From positions 124,001-188,000 of the forward strand of contig JANSYR010000013.1 in assembly GCA_024742285.1 (NCBI GenBank): a DNA stretch of 64,000 bases, in the 5' to 3' direction. This DNA is from a bacterium. GTDB lineage: Bacteria > Myxococcota_A > UBA9160 > UBA4427. Of the stretch, positions 9,197-18,366 are shown piece by piece. Positions within the stretch are counted from its first letter, which is position 1. Every line of letters begins with the position of its first letter. The position numbers were made by a program, and so were the translations under genes. Below the pieces are notes generated by a model. The model saw only the letters and a list, made by a program, of their open reading frames with translations, did not search any database and was not told where the DNA came from.

Positions 9197-11653
9197 TCAA
9201 GCGGAGGTGGGTGTCTCGCTCTCGGGCATTCCACCCAGGGTGAGCGCCAGGGCTTCGTCGATCGTGTCCACCAGATGGATGCCGAGCGTGTCGCGGACTT
9301 CTTCCGGCACCTCTTCGAGATCCTTCGCGTTTCGCTTCGGAATGACGACCGTGTCGATCCCCGCGCGACTCGCGGCGAGCAGCTTGCCCTTGATCCCGCC
9401 CACCGGCAGGACCCGACCGCGCAACGAGATCTCTCCGGTCATCGCGACGTTGCTCTTCGCACTCCGGTTCGAGAGCAGCGAGACGAGCGCCGTCACGAGG
9501 GCGACCCCCGCCGACGGTCCGTCCTTCGGGGTTGCGCCGGCGGGCACGTGCAGGTGGATCTCGCCGGGGGCGAGGGCGTCCTCGCCCAGCCCCAGCTCCT
9601 CCGCGTGAGCGCGGACCCAGGACAGCGCCGCCTCCGCGGACTCGCGCATCACGTCGCCGAGCTGGCCGGTGAGGCGGAGGCGGATGCCCTTGCCGCCGCG
9701 ATTGCCGGCGGCCTCGACGAAGAGGATGTCGCCGCCGTGGGCGGTCACGGCCAGGCCGACCGCCACGCCCGGGATGGACGTTTCTTCCGCGGTCTCCGGC
9801 AGATGGGGCGGGGCGCCGAGGGCCTCGCCGACGAAGTCTGCGTCGACCCGGATCACCGCGTCGCGGTCCTCCGAGACCTTGCGCGCGCACTTCCGCATGA
9901 GCGTGGCGATGTTCCGTTCGAGGTTCCGCACGCCGGCCTCGCGGGTGTACTCGACGACGACCTTGTCGATCGCCGCCTCCTCGAACACCACCTGTTCCGC
10001 TTCGAGGCCATGCGCTTCGAGCTGGCGGGGCACGAGGAACTCCTCGGCGATCACGCGCTTCTCGTTCTCGGTGTATCCCGAGAGCTCGATGACCTCCATC
10101 CGGTCGAGGAGGGCCGGAGGGATCGTCGACAGGGTGTTCGCCGTCGCGATGAAGAGGACCCGGGAGAGGTCGAAGGAGGCTTCGATGTAGTGATCCGCGA
10201 AGGCGTGGTTCTGCTCGGGATCGAGCACCTCGAGCAGCGCCGACGACGGGTCGCCCCGGAAATCGGAACCGACCTTGTCGATCTCGTCGAGCAGGAAGAC
10301 CGGGTTCTTCGAACCCGCGCGCTTCAGGCTCTGCAGGATCCGACCCGGCATCGAGCCCACGTAGGTCCGGCGATGGCCGCGGATCTCGGCTTCGTCGCGC
10401 ACGCCGCCGAGACTCGCTCGGGTGAAGTTGCGGCCCATGCAGCGCGCGATCGACTTGCCGAGACTCGTCTTGCCGACCCCGGGCGGACCCACGAAGCACA
10501 GGATCGGCGCCTTGGCGTCCGGAGCGAGCTTGCGGACCGAGAGGAACTCGAGGATGCGGTCCTTGACCTGGCCGAGGCCGTGGTGATCGGCGTCGAGGAT
10601 CTCGCGGGCCTGGTGGAGGTCGAGATCGTCGTCGGTCTCGATGTTCCAGGGAAGATCGGTCATCCAGTCGAGATAGGTGCGGATGAGATGACGGTCGGGC
10701 GCGTGCTGAGGGAGCGACGACAAGCGACGCAGCTCCCGGTCCGCGAGGATCTCCGCCTCTTCGGGCAGCTCGAGGGCGTCGAGCTTCTCGCGCAGCTCGT
10801 CGATCTCTCTCGCGCCGGCGTCGGTCTCGCCGATCTCCTTCTGGATCTCGCGCATCCGCTGGCGGAGCATCTTTTCGCGTCGCTTCGGGTCCGTCTCGCC
10901 GCCCGCCTCGTCTGCGAGGCTGCGCTGGGTCTCGGCGATCGTCACCTCCTTTTCGAGGTGTTCTTCGACCAGGGCCAGGCGGGCCTCCGGGTCGGGCTCG
11001 GCGAGGATGTCGATCTTCTGTTCGGCCGTGAGCGCGATGTTCGAGGCGACGAGGTCGGCCAGGATGCCCGGCGTGGGGATCCCCTGGATGAAGGCCTTCC
11101 ACTCGTCCGGCATGTCCTCGCGGAGCTCGACGATCCGCTGGGCGAGCATCACGACGCGCCGCCAGGCCGCTTCGAGCTGGGGCGAGGCTTCCTCGGACTC
11201 GACCAGGGGCTGGACCTGGACGCGAAGGGTGGGCCGTACATCGACGGTCCGACTCACGACGGCGCGAGCGAGTCCGACGACGAGGGCCTGCTTGCCTTCG
11301 CGTCGGGCGTCGATGATCCGCATGACGCGAACGATCGTCCCCACCTCGTAGAGGTCGTCGAGGCCGGGGTCTTCGGTCATTGGGTCGCGCTGGGACAGGA
11401 CGAGCAGGAACCCGTCCTGGCCGGCCTCCTCGAGGGCCGCGAGGGAGCGCTCGCGACCGATCGCGAGCGGCATCGTCACGCCGGGGTAGACCACGACGTC
11501 CCGCACGGGCAGGACCGGCAGCACGGCGGGGACCTCGACGATCTCCGATCCCGGCAGCTCGACCACGAGCTGGGCCACGTCGGAGGCGGATCCGCTCTCG
11601 GCCCAGGTGCCGGTCTCTTCGTTCTCGTCGTTGGAGCGGTCGTCGTCGGCCAC
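9197..11653 (-). CDS. lon: ATP-dependent Lon protease
   Basis: 818 aa, full-length LonA. The N-terminal LAN substrate-binding domain begins with [18 protein letters not shown]. It is followed by a coiled-coil region, an AAA+ module with Walker A GPPGVGKT and Walker [10 protein letters not shown], and a C-terminal protease domain with the catalytic serine in [10 protein letters not shown] (about S714) and the lysine in GGIKGK (about K755). It degrades misfolded and regulatory proteins in the cytoplasm. It is monocistronic: a strong sigma70-type promoter lies 63-90 nt upstream and 114 bp separate it from the next gene downstream. Confidence 0.97.
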   Translation of the reverse strand: MADDDRSNDENEETGTWAESGSASDVAQLVVELPGSEIVEVPAVLPVLPVRDVVVYPGVTMPLAIGRERSLAALEEAGQDGFLLVLSQRDPMTEDPGLDDLYEVGTIVRVMRIIDARREGKQALVVGLARAVVSRTVDVRPTLRVQVQPLVESEEASPQLEAAWRRVVMLAQRIVELREDMPDEWKAFIQGIPTPGILADLVASNIALTAEQKIDILAEPDPEARLALVEEHLEKEVTIAETQRSLADEAGGETDPKRREKMLRQRMREIQKEIGETDAGAREIDELREKLDALELPEEAEILADRELRRLSSLPQHAPDRHLIRTYLDWMTDLPWNIETDDDLDLHQAREILDADHHGLGQVKDRILEFLSVRKLAPDAKAPILCFVGPPGVGKTSLGKSIARCMGRNFTRASLGGVRDEAEIRGHRRTYVGSMPGRILQSLKRAGSKNPVFLLDEIDKVGSDFRGDPSSALLEVLDPEQNHAFADHYIEASFDLSRVLFIATANTLSTIPPALLDRMEVIELSGYTENEKRVIAEEFLVPRQLEAHGLEAEQVVFEEAAIDKVVVEYTREAGVRNLERNIATLMRKCARKVSEDRDAVIRVDADFVGEALGAPPHLPETAEETSIPGVAVGLAVTAHGGDILFVEAAGNRGGKGIRLRLTGQLGDVMRESAEAALSWVRAHAEELGLGEDALAPGEIHLHVPAGATPKDGPSAGVALVTALVSLLSNRSAKSNVAMTGEISLRGRVLPVGGIKGKLLAASRAGIDTVVIPKRNAKDLEEVPEEVRDTLGIHLVDTIDEALALTLGGMPESETPTSA

Positions 11654-11715
11654 GGATCTCCGATCAGGGGTGCGGGCCCGGCTCTACCGGCCGGGCGTGC
11701 AATTGGACGCCGCGC

Positions 11716-11743
11716 AACATAAGCATGCCCAGCGCCCGGTCAA
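11716..11743 (-). promoter_or_regulatory. Sigma70-type promoter of lon
   Basis: Read on the minus strand: -35 TTGACC, 16-bp spacer, -10 TATGTT. The expected start lies about 55 nt before the lon ATG. I see no clear sigma32-type heat-shock promoter. Confidence 0.6.
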
Positions 11744-11863
11744 CCGGCGGTGTCGAGCGCGTGGGGGATTCCTCAGAGCTCCACTCGAATCGCGGAATTC
11801 GATGTAATCCGCTGAACTGAAAAGGGAATTCTGGTCGAGAACAGGGCTCATTCCTTGGCCCGC

Positions 11864-11869
11864 TAGAAT
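11864..11869 (+). promoter_or_regulatory. Candidate -10 box (TAGAAT), leaderless aldo/keto reductase transcript
   Basis: TAGAAT (5 of 6 matches to TATAAT) ends 6 nt before the ATG at 11876, so transcription would begin at about the start codon. No Shine-Dalgarno sequence is visible. Confidence 0.45.
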
Positions 11870-11875
11870 CGGCGC

Positions 11876-12766
11876 ATGATTTCCACCCTGCCTTTCGGAT
11901 CGACCGGTTTTCACAGCACGCGGATCCTGTTCGGCGCGGCCGCCGTCGCCGGGATGAAGCCCGCCCGGGTCGAGCGGACCCTCGAGACCCTGGAGCGATT
12001 CGGCGTCAACCACATCGACACCGCGGCGCGCTACGGCGACTCGGAGCTCAACCTCGCCGGCTGGCTGCGCTCGAGGCGGGACGCGGTGTTCCTCGCGACC
12101 AAGACGGGGGACCGTGACGGTCCCGCGGCGCGGGCGAGTCTCGAGCGTTCCCTCGAGCGGATGGGCGTCGATCGGGTCGACTGCATCCAGCTGCACAACC
12201 TGACCGACGAAGCGGGGTGGCAGCAGGCGATGGGCAAGGGCGGGGCGCTCGAAGCGCTCATCCAGGCGCGGGACGAAGGGCTCTGCCGCTTCATCGGAGT
12301 GACCGGCCATGGCACCTTCGCCCCGGCGTTCCACCTCCGGAGCCTCGAGGAGTACGCGTTCGCCTCGGTGCTGGTGCCGTACAACTACTCGATGATGGCG
12401 CAGCCGGAATACGCCTCGGACTACGAAGCGCTCGAGCGCGTCTGCGCCGAGCGCGGGGTCGCGCTCCAGACGATCAAGTCCGTCGCGCGGCGGCGTTGGC
12501 GGGACGACGACGAATCGAAACGGTTCAGCTGGTACGAGCCGATCCGCGACATCGAGGCGCTCACCCGCGCCGTCCACTGGGTGCTCTCGCGCGAGGGCGT
12601 CTTCCTCAACACGTCGAGCGACGGCGGGATCCTCGAGGCCACCCTCGAGGCGGCGGTGTCCTTCGAAGGGAACGGCATCCAGCCGACGGATGCGATGATG
12701 CAGGCCGACGCGAGCGCGATGGCGATCGAGCCGCTCTTCGAGCGCGGCGTCAGCGACCAGATCTAG
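11876..12766 (+). CDS. Aldo/keto reductase
   Basis: 296 aa, NADPH-dependent oxidoreductase of the AKR superfamily (TIM barrel). The catalytic tetrad is readable: D and Y in DTAARYGDSE (residues ~47-56), K in ATKTGDR, and H in IQLHNL. FIGVTGHG corresponds to the IGVSNF strand. Its substrate cannot be inferred. The last five codons and the stop lie inside a 17-bp tandem repeat, so the C-terminal SDQI may be a recent addition. Convergent with the enoyl-CoA hydratase. Confidence 0.85.
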   Translation: MISTLPFGSTGFHSTRILFGAAAVAGMKPARVERTLETLERFGVNHIDTAARYGDSELNLAGWLRSRRDAVFLATKTGDRDGPAARASLERSLERMGVDRVDCIQLHNLTDEAGWQQAMGKGGALEALIQARDEGLCRFIGVTGHGTFAPAFHLRSLEEYAFASVLVPYNYSMMAQPEYASDYEALERVCAERGVALQTIKSVARRRWRDDDESKRFSWYEPIRDIEALTRAVHWVLSREGVFLNTSSDGGILEATLEAAVSFEGNGIQPTDAMMQADASAMAIEPLFERGVSDQI

Positions 12767-12823
12767 TCAGCGACCAGATCTAGTCAGCGGCCAGATCCAG
12801 TCCGCGACCCGGTCTAGTCGGCG
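12749..12823. repeat. 17-bp tandem repeat, about 4.4 copies, spanning two convergent stop codons
   Basis: Units of GTCAGCGACCAGATCTA at 12749-12765 and 12766-12782 (identical), 12783-12799 (2 differences), 12800-12816 (more diverged), then a 7-bp partial copy. Each junction reads CTAG or CCAG. The aldo/keto reductase stop is the TAG at 12764-12766, and the enoyl-CoA hydratase stop on the other strand is at 12814-12816, so both stops come from the same repeat register. Confidence 0.9.
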
Positions 12824-13641
12824 TCGGGCCAGTCCGGCCAGTCGCGCGCGACGCGGCCCTTCCACTCGGGTGCGCGGCGCTGGACGTGGGAGACCGGGCC
12901 CTCGATCGCGTCCGGGTGGGGCATCACGACCTTGTGCAGCTCGGTCTCCTTGCGCTCGACCTGGGCCGCGGTCAGCTCCGTCGATTCCCAGAGCAGCTTC
13001 TTCGAGACCGCGATCGAGAGCGGCGCGGCATGGATCGCGGTGTCCCGCGCGATCGCGAGGGCCGTGTCGAGGACGTCGGCCGACGGCACGACCTCGTTCG
13101 CGACGCCGAGACGTTCGATCTCTTCGCCCGTGAACGTCTTGCCCGTCAGCATGATCTCGGCCGCCTTCGCGAGGCCGACCATGCGCACCATCGTCCAGTG
13201 CGAGTAGGCGTCGCCCATCACGCCGCGCCGGACCTGCACGATCCCGTACTTGCCTTCACGGGCGAAGATGCGGAGGTCGCACTGCATCGCGAGGGTCATC
13301 CCGAGCCCGATCGCGTGCCCGTTCACCGCCGCCACGACCAGCTTCCGGATCGAGAACGCCGGGACCGCGCAGCCGGCGGCGCTGAAGTCGTCGAAGCCGC
13401 CGCTCCCGGACACGTCGAAGGTCTTCTCGGCATCGCTCATGTCCGCGCCCGCGCAGAACGCGCGCCCCGCGCCGGTCACGACCACGGCACGGATGTCGTC
13501 GTCCTCGTCGCAGCGCCGATAGGCGTCGGCCAGTCCCTCGAGCAGCTCGCCCGAGCACGCGTTCATCACGTTCGGACGGTTCAGCGTGATCAACGCCACC
13601 CCGTCCGAATCCACCTCGAAGAGAAGGTCCGCTTCACTCAT
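12814..13641 (-). CDS. Enoyl-CoA hydratase/isomerase (crotonase) family protein
   Basis: 275 aa, crotonase fold. Conserved segments: ITLNRPNVMNA, VVTGAGRAFCAGAD (oxyanion hole), and a VNGHAIGLGMTLAMQCDLRI-type helix and strand. At the usual catalytic stretch the sequence reads YGIVQVRRGV-GDAYSHW, where the first hydratase glutamate (PEI) appears to be glutamine, so it may be an isomerase or another crotonase rather than a classical hydratase. The terminal region is PEWKGRVARDWPDW. Short-distance TATAGT 8 nt before the ATG suggests a leaderless transcript. Beta-oxidation role is likely but unproven. Confidence 0.85.
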   Translation of the reverse strand: MSEADLLFEVDSDGVALITLNRPNVMNACSGELLEGLADAYRRCDEDDDIRAVVVTGAGRAFCAGADMSDAEKTFDVSGSGGFDDFSAAGCAVPAFSIRKLVVAAVNGHAIGLGMTLAMQCDLRIFAREGKYGIVQVRRGVMGDAYSHWTMVRMVGLAKAAEIMLTGKTFTGEEIERLGVANEVVPSADVLDTALAIARDTAIHAAPLSIAVSKKLLWESTELTAAQVERKETELHKVVMPHPDAIEGPVSHVQRRAPEWKGRVARDWPDWPDAD

Positions 13642-13649
13642 CGCGCGCC

Positions 13650-13655
13650 ACTATA
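13650..13655 (-). promoter_or_regulatory. Candidate -10 box (TATAGT), leaderless enoyl-CoA hydratase transcript
   Basis: Minus-strand TATAGT (5 of 6 to consensus) ends 8 nt before the ATG at 13641. No Shine-Dalgarno is seen before that ATG. Confidence 0.45.
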
Positions 13656-13767
13656 GCCACCGGCGCGGAGCACTCGGGCAGGATCCCGCCGTCGGGCAGA
13701 AGTGATCGATCGTGCGATCAGGGAGCCGACGGCGTGCGGACCGGGTCGGCATCCAAGTACGACAGAA

Positions 13768-13918
13768 GCACCGAGCGACTCGGCGTCGCTGAGCTGCAAT
13801 CCGCTACGCAGGCGCTCAACGGGAACTTGTCGTAAAAAGTGGCGCCGATCGCGCTCGGCGTCGCTGCGTGCCCCTGCGCAGCGCAGGCGCTCAACGGAAA
13901 CTTGTCGTAACAAAGTGG
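13768..13918 (-). repeat. Two tandem ~75-bp copies forming the tRNA-Leu trailer
   Basis: Copy 1 (13843-13918) abuts the tRNA 3' end; copy 2 (13768-13842) follows. Both share CCACTTT, TACGACAAGTT, CCGTTGAGCGCCTGCG and CAGCGACGCCGAG in order. The last part of each can fold: CGCCGA...TCGGCG in copy 1, followed by CCACTTTTT, and GCCGAG-TCG-CTCGGT in copy 2, followed by GCTTCTGT. The hairpin is kept although loop and flanks differ. The copy 1 hairpin with its T run would serve as an intrinsic terminator for the tRNA. Confidence 0.75.
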
Positions 13919-14002
13919 TGCCCGGGACTGGAGTCGAACCAGCACGTCCTTGCGAACACTGGATTCTGAGTCCAGCGCGTCTACCAATTCCGCCACCCGG
14001 GC
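13916..14002 (-). tRNA. tRNA-Leu (anticodon CAG)
   Basis: 87 nt with encoded CCA (plus-strand TGG at 13916-13918). Acceptor arms GCCCGGG and CCCGGGC pair perfectly with A as discriminator. The D-arm has GGCGGAATTGGTAGACGC; the anticodon stem-loop CTGGACTCAGAATCCAG carries CAG at 13966-13968. A long variable arm (TGTTCGCAAGGACG) marks a class II tRNA, and the T-arm has GGTTCGACTCC. All agree with tRNA-Leu reading CUG codons. Confidence 0.97.
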
Positions 14003-14012
14003 AGCGCGCCGC

Positions 14013-14041
14013 AGGGTACGGTGGGTCTCGGATCGAGTCAA
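14013..14041 (-). promoter_or_regulatory. Promoter of tRNA-Leu
   Basis: Minus strand: -35 TTGACT, 17-bp spacer, -10 TACCCT, then 10 nt to the tRNA 5' end, the classic stable-RNA arrangement. It lies in the divergent gap before the RNase R gene. Confidence 0.7.
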
Positions 14042-14065
14042 ACCGGAATCGGGGGGTCGGAAGCG

Positions 14066-16270
14066 GTGGCGAAGGGCAGGGGGCGAAACGGCGGTCGGCC
14101 GCGCGGTCGCTCCGGGCGTGCACCGCGACCGGGACGACGGGAGCGGTCGGCGCCGAAGGCCGGGAACGGGGCCGGTCCGCGATCGCCGCGCGGGCGATCG
14201 TCCCGGCCCGCGCGCGACGAGGAAGGGCTCGTCCTGACGGCGGAGGACCCGACCTCGGCGGGCCAGTGGCTCGAGGTCGAGACCCGGGACGGCGGGCGCG
14301 TCCGCGTGGAGTGTCTCGGAGAGCCGGTCGCGGTCGGCGCGCGGATCGGATTCGTCCCGACCGGCGAGGGCCACACCCGCCAGGGTGTGCTCACGAGACT
14401 GATCTCCGGCGAGCGAACCACCTGGGTGGCGCGGGTCTTCCGGACCGGCCGGGGAGGCACGCTCCTGCTCGCGCCCTTCGCGGGGCTGGAGGCGCCGCGC
14501 TTCGAGCTCCACGAGCGGGATGCGAAGGGGGCGCGGCCCGGCGACCGGGTGCTGGTCGCGCCGCTCCCGAACGAGCGCGCCGGGAAGCGGGGTGGGCGCC
14601 GCGTGTCTCGCTCGCGTCGTCATCGGGGGCAGTCCGAATCGGGCCTGCGTGTCCGGGTCCTCGAAGTCTTGGGCCCGGCCGGGGCGCCCGATGCGGACCA
14701 TCGCGCCCTGGTCTGGAAGCATCGCCTGCCCACCCAATTCTCGCGCCGAGCGCGCCTCGAAGCCGAGGAGCTCGACGAGGCGCCGCGGTCGGACGAGGCG
14801 AAGCATCGGATCGATCTCCGCCATCTTCCCTTCGTCACCATCGATCCGGCCCGGGCGCGGGACCACGACGACGCGGTCTTCGCCGAAGCGGCGCCGCCCG
14901 CGCCGGTGCAGCCGGTCGACGGTCCGGCGAAGCGACCCGCCTTTGCGACGCGACTCTGGGTGGCGATCGCCGACGTGGCGCATTTCGTCGAGGCGGGGGG
15001 CTTCCTCGACGCCGATGCGCGGCGCCGGGGGAACAGCTTCTACTTTCCGGATCGGGCGCTGCCGATGCTGCCCGAGCGGTTGTCGAGCGATCTCTGCTCG
15101 CTTCGGCCGGACGTCGACCGCCGCGCGATGGTCGTCGAGCTGAGGATCGATCGCGCGGGGCAGGTCGTGGACGCGCTCTTCCACGAGGCATGGATCCGGA
15201 GTCGCGCGCGGCTCGCGTACGAGGACGCGGCGGCCTGGCTCGACCGGGGCACCGCGGATGGAAAGGACGCGCCCGATTGGGGCCCGTCGCTCCGCCTGCT
15301 GGACGAGATCGCCCGGGATTTCTCGGCGGCCCGTCGCCGGGAGGGCGGGCTCGAGCTGCTGCTGCCGGAGGTGGAGCTCGTCGTCGACGACGAGGGGCGG
15401 CCGGTGGATGCGCGGCTTCGCGCGCGCAATCGGGCGCACGTCCTGATCGAGGAGGCGATGCTGGCGGCGAACCGTGCGGTGGCGCGTGCCCTCGTCCGGG
15501 CGGATCGTCCGGCGCCCCACCGCGTTCATCCCCCGCCTTCGGCACGCAAGCTCGATGAGCTCGCGCGACTGCTCGAGCGCTACGGGATCGAAGCGCCGGT
15601 CGACCTCGACGAGCCCGGTGCCCTGGCCCGGGTGCTCGAGGAGGCGGAGGGCGCCCCCTTCGAGGAGCGGCTGCACACGGCAGTGCTTCGGTCCATGAGT
15701 CAGGCGCGCTACGAGGCCGAGAGTCGCGGTCACTACGCGCTTCGCTTCGAGCACTATCTCCATTTCACCTCGCCGATCCGGCGCTATGCGGACCTCGAGG
15801 TCCATCGCGCGCTGCGTCGGCTCATGCGGGGACTGGAGCCGCCGCTCGAGCGGGCCGGCGAGGGCGGGGCCGTGGTCGCGCTCTCGGCGTGGCTCTCCGG
15901 ACGTGAGCGGGTCGCACAGGAAGCGGAGCGGGACGCCGACGCGCTCGCGTCCTGTGCACTGATGGCCGGCCGGGTCGGGGACACCTTCGGCGCAGAGATC
16001 ACCGGTGCCAGCGAGTTCGGCGTGTTCGTGCGACTCGATCGGCCGTCGGTGAGCGGGCTGGTGCCGATGCGACTGCTGGCCGGAGACTGGCGCTTCGACC
16101 CGGCGGAAGACGCGATCCTCCAAGGCGGCGGACGCGCACGCCTGGCGGCGGGCGAAACGATCCAGGTGCGGCTAGCCGACGTCGATCGCGATCGCGGACG
16201 ACTCTCGTTCTCGATCGTCGGCCGCCTCGCCGCAGAAGACGGTCGGCGAGGGCGAACGCGCCGACGCTAG
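14066..16270 (+). CDS. rnr: RNase R / RNase II family exoribonuclease
   Basis: About 734 aa, 3'-5' exoribonuclease. After a basic Arg/Gly-rich tail come cold-shock-like domains, then the RNB catalytic domain with VTIDPARARDHDDAVFAE, whose spaced aspartates match the metal ligands of RNase II/R, and FTSPIRRYADLEVHR. A C-terminal S1 domain covers GAEITGASEFGVFVRL. It would degrade structured mRNA and rRNA. GTG at 14066 was chosen over GTG 14021 because the latter lies inside the tRNA promoter and adds non-conserved residues. The stop shares CTAG with the convergent ABC-F gene. Confidence 0.9.
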   Translation: MAKGRGRNGGRPRGRSGRAPRPGRRERSAPKAGNGAGPRSPRGRSSRPARDEEGLVLTAEDPTSAGQWLEVETRDGGRVRVECLGEPVAVGARIGFVPTGEGHTRQGVLTRLISGERTTWVARVFRTGRGGTLLLAPFAGLEAPRFELHERDAKGARPGDRVLVAPLPNERAGKRGGRRVSRSRRHRGQSESGLRVRVLEVLGPAGAPDADHRALVWKHRLPTQFSRRARLEAEELDEAPRSDEAKHRIDLRHLPFVTIDPARARDHDDAVFAEAAPPAPVQPVDGPAKRPAFATRLWVAIADVAHFVEAGGFLDADARRRGNSFYFPDRALPMLPERLSSDLCSLRPDVDRRAMVVELRIDRAGQVVDALFHEAWIRSRARLAYEDAAAWLDRGTADGKDAPDWGPSLRLLDEIARDFSAARRREGGLELLLPEVELVVDDEGRPVDARLRARNRAHVLIEEAMLAANRAVARALVRADRPAPHRVHPPPSARKLDELARLLERYGIEAPVDLDEPGALARVLEEAEGAPFEERLHTAVLRSMSQARYEAESRGHYALRFEHYLHFTSPIRRYADLEVHRALRRLMRGLEPPLERAGEGGAVVALSAWLSGRERVAQEAERDADALASCALMAGRVGDTFGAEITGASEFGVFVRLDRPSVSGLVPMRLLAGDWRFDPAEDAILQGGGRARLAAGETIQVRLADVDRDRGRLSFSIVGRLAAEDGRRGRTRRR

Positions 16271-18234
16271 TCGGCTTCGAGCTCGGCCAGCTGCTCCGAG
16301 AGTCGTTCCCACTCCTCGTAGCCGGTCGCGATCTCGGCCTCGATCGAAGCCTCCTCCGCCTGGACCTCCTGCACGCGGGCCGGTTCGGCATAGACCTGCG
16401 GATCGGCCAGACGCGCGGTCACGGCTTCCTTGCGCGTCTCGTCCTCGGCGATGCGCTCTTCCAGCTTCGAGATCCGCCTCGCGACGCGGTCGCGCTCCTT
16501 GCGGCGCTCACGGTCCTGCATTCGGGCGGCCTTGTCGGGGCGGGGCCCGGAGTCCTCGGCCGGAATCGCGCGTGGGGTCGCCCGCGCGCCGTCCGCCGCG
16601 GTCGGATCGACGCCGTCGCGACGACGTTTGCGCTCGAGGTAGGCGTCGTAGTTCCCCAGGTGGTCTTCGAGGTGTCCGTGTTCGACCTCGACGACCCGGG
16701 TCGCCAGCGCGTTGATGAACGAGCGGTCGTGGGAAACGAAGAGCAGCGTCCCCTCGAACTGCTGGAAGGCGTCTTCGAGGACCTCGCAGGCCTCGATGTC
16801 GAGGTGGTTCGTCGGCTCGTCCAGGATCAACAGGTTGGCCGGACGCAGCAGCAGCTTCGCGAGGGCGACCCGCGCCTTCTCGCCGCCGGACAGGACGCTG
16901 ATCTTCTTGTCGACGTCGTCGCCGGTGAAGAGCAGGGCGCCGAGCAGTCCGCGCAGGCGGGGCACGTCTTCGGTCCGCGCATCCTTCGCCACTTCTTCAT
17001 GGACCGAGAGCGAGGCGTCGAGGGATTCGAGCTGGTGCTGGGCGAAGAAGGCCGCCTCGACGTTGTGGCCCAGGCCGCGCTCGCCCTCGTCGAAGTCGAG
17101 GGCGCCTGCCGCGATCCGCAGGAGCGTCGACTTGCCCGCGCCGTTCGGGCCGGCGAGGGCGACCTTCTCGCCGCGCTGGACGTGGAAGTCGATGCCTTCG
17201 TAGACCGGATCGTCGCCGTAGCGCTTGTGGATGCCCGCGAGGGTGAGGACCCGTTCGCCGGAGCGCGGCGGCTCGGGAAGGGCCAGGCGCATCGCTCTGC
17301 GTCCCTCCGGCTCGATCTCGATCCGCTCCATCTTCTCGAGGGCCTTGATCCGGCTCTGGGCCTGACGCGCCTTCGTCGCCTTGTAGCGGAATCGCTCGAT
17401 GAAGCGTTCCTGCTCCGCGATCACACGGTCCTGGTTTGCCTTGCGCGCAAGGAGCTCTTCGCGGCGCAGCGCCCGCTGTTCGAGGTACCGGTCGTAGCCG
17501 CCTTCGTACGAGGCAAAGCCCCCGCGGCCGTCGAGCTCGACGATCCGGTTCGTCTGTCGACGCAGGAACGTGCGGTCGTGGGAGACGACGACGACGGCGC
17601 CGGGGAAACGTTCGAGGGTCGTTTCGAAGAACTGGATCGACGGCAGGTCGAGATGGTTGGTCGGCTCGTCGAGCAGCAGGACCTCGGGCTGCCCGAGGAG
17701 CAGCTTCGCGAGCTCGACGCGCATGAGCCAGCCGCCGCTGAACGACGAGAGCGGTCGGTCGAGGTCATCGGTCTCGAATCCGAGCCCGGCGAGGACCTCG
17801 TCGACCCGCGCGTGACGGGCGAATCCGCCACCCTGCTCGAAGCGCAGGCCGAGCGCGTCGTAGCGTTCCGTGAGCGCGCTGGGCAGCGCTTCGCCGGCGG
17901 CGCCGCGTTCGCTCATCTCGGTCTCGATCCGGCGGAGCTCCTCCTCGAGCGCGTCGAGCTCGGCGAGCGCCGTGCGAGCTTCCTCGCGCACGGTGTGACT
18001 CGCGCGGGGGTCGATCTCCTGGCGCAGCAGACCGATCCGGACGTCGCGGGCGCGGTGGATCTCGCCTTCGTCGGGGGGCTCCTCGCCGGTCAGGGTGTGG
18101 AGGAGGGTGGTCTTGCCGGCGCCGTTCGGGCCGACGACGCCGATCCGATCTCCGGCGCGAACGACGATCGACGCGCCGCCGAAGAGCAGGCGCGCCCCGA
18201 TGCGCTTCGACAGATCTTCGAGACGCAGCAGCAA
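16267..18234 (-). CDS. ABC-F family ATP-binding protein (Uup/YheS/EttA-like)
   Basis: 655 aa, soluble duplicated ABC ATPase without membrane domains; ABC-F proteins act on ribosomes. ABC1: Walker A GPNGAGKTT, signature SSFSGGW, Walker B EVLLLDEPTNHLD. Linker with RYKATKARQAQSRIKAL, typical of the P-site tRNA-interacting motif. ABC2: GPNGAGKST, LSGGEK, LLILDEPTNHLD. C-terminal coiled coil (EERIAEDETRKEAV onwards) as in Uup/YheS. TTG at 18234 is preferred: GGAG lies 7 nt upstream and the protein then begins MLLRLEDLSK; an ATG at 18288 would add 18 residues. Divergent from the Rrf2 gene. Confidence 0.9.
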   Translation of the reverse strand: MLLRLEDLSKRIGARLLFGGASIVVRAGDRIGVVGPNGAGKTTLLHTLTGEEPPDEGEIHRARDVRIGLLRQEIDPRASHTVREEARTALAELDALEEELRRIETEMSERGAAGEALPSALTERYDALGLRFEQGGGFARHARVDEVLAGLGFETDDLDRPLSSFSGGWLMRVELAKLLLGQPEVLLLDEPTNHLDLPSIQFFETTLERFPGAVVVVSHDRTFLRRQTNRIVELDGRGGFASYEGGYDRYLEQRALRREELLARKANQDRVIAEQERFIERFRYKATKARQAQSRIKALEKMERIEIEPEGRRAMRLALPEPPRSGERVLTLAGIHKRYGDDPVYEGIDFHVQRGEKVALAGPNGAGKSTLLRIAAGALDFDEGERGLGHNVEAAFFAQHQLESLDASLSVHEEVAKDARTEDVPRLRGLLGALLFTGDDVDKKISVLSGGEKARVALAKLLLRPANLLILDEPTNHLDIEACEVLEDAFQQFEGTLLFVSHDRSFINALATRVVEVEHGHLEDHLGNYDAYLERKRRRDGVDPTAADGARATPRAIPAEDSGPRPDKAARMQDRERRKERDRVARRISKLEERIAEDETRKEAVTARLADPQVYAEPARVQEVQAEEASIEAEIATGYEEWERLSEQLAELEAD

Positions 18235-18366
18235 GCAGGAACTCCGGGTGGGCGGGAGGCCGGGCAGACCTCGAGCGGGCGGTAGCATGACCGCCACGCC
18301 GACGGCGGGCAAGCGCGCCCCCGCCGATGGCAGGGGCGACGCCCCTCGTGCATGCTTGGCCTCGCC

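Noticed and set aside
9275-11722. An 815-codon plus-strand open frame
   Set aside because: Antisense shadow of lon; composition is that of a mirrored Lon reading frame.
13638-14123. A 161-codon minus-strand frame with internal protein repeats
   Set aside because: It is the tRNA-Leu gene and its duplicated trailer read as protein.
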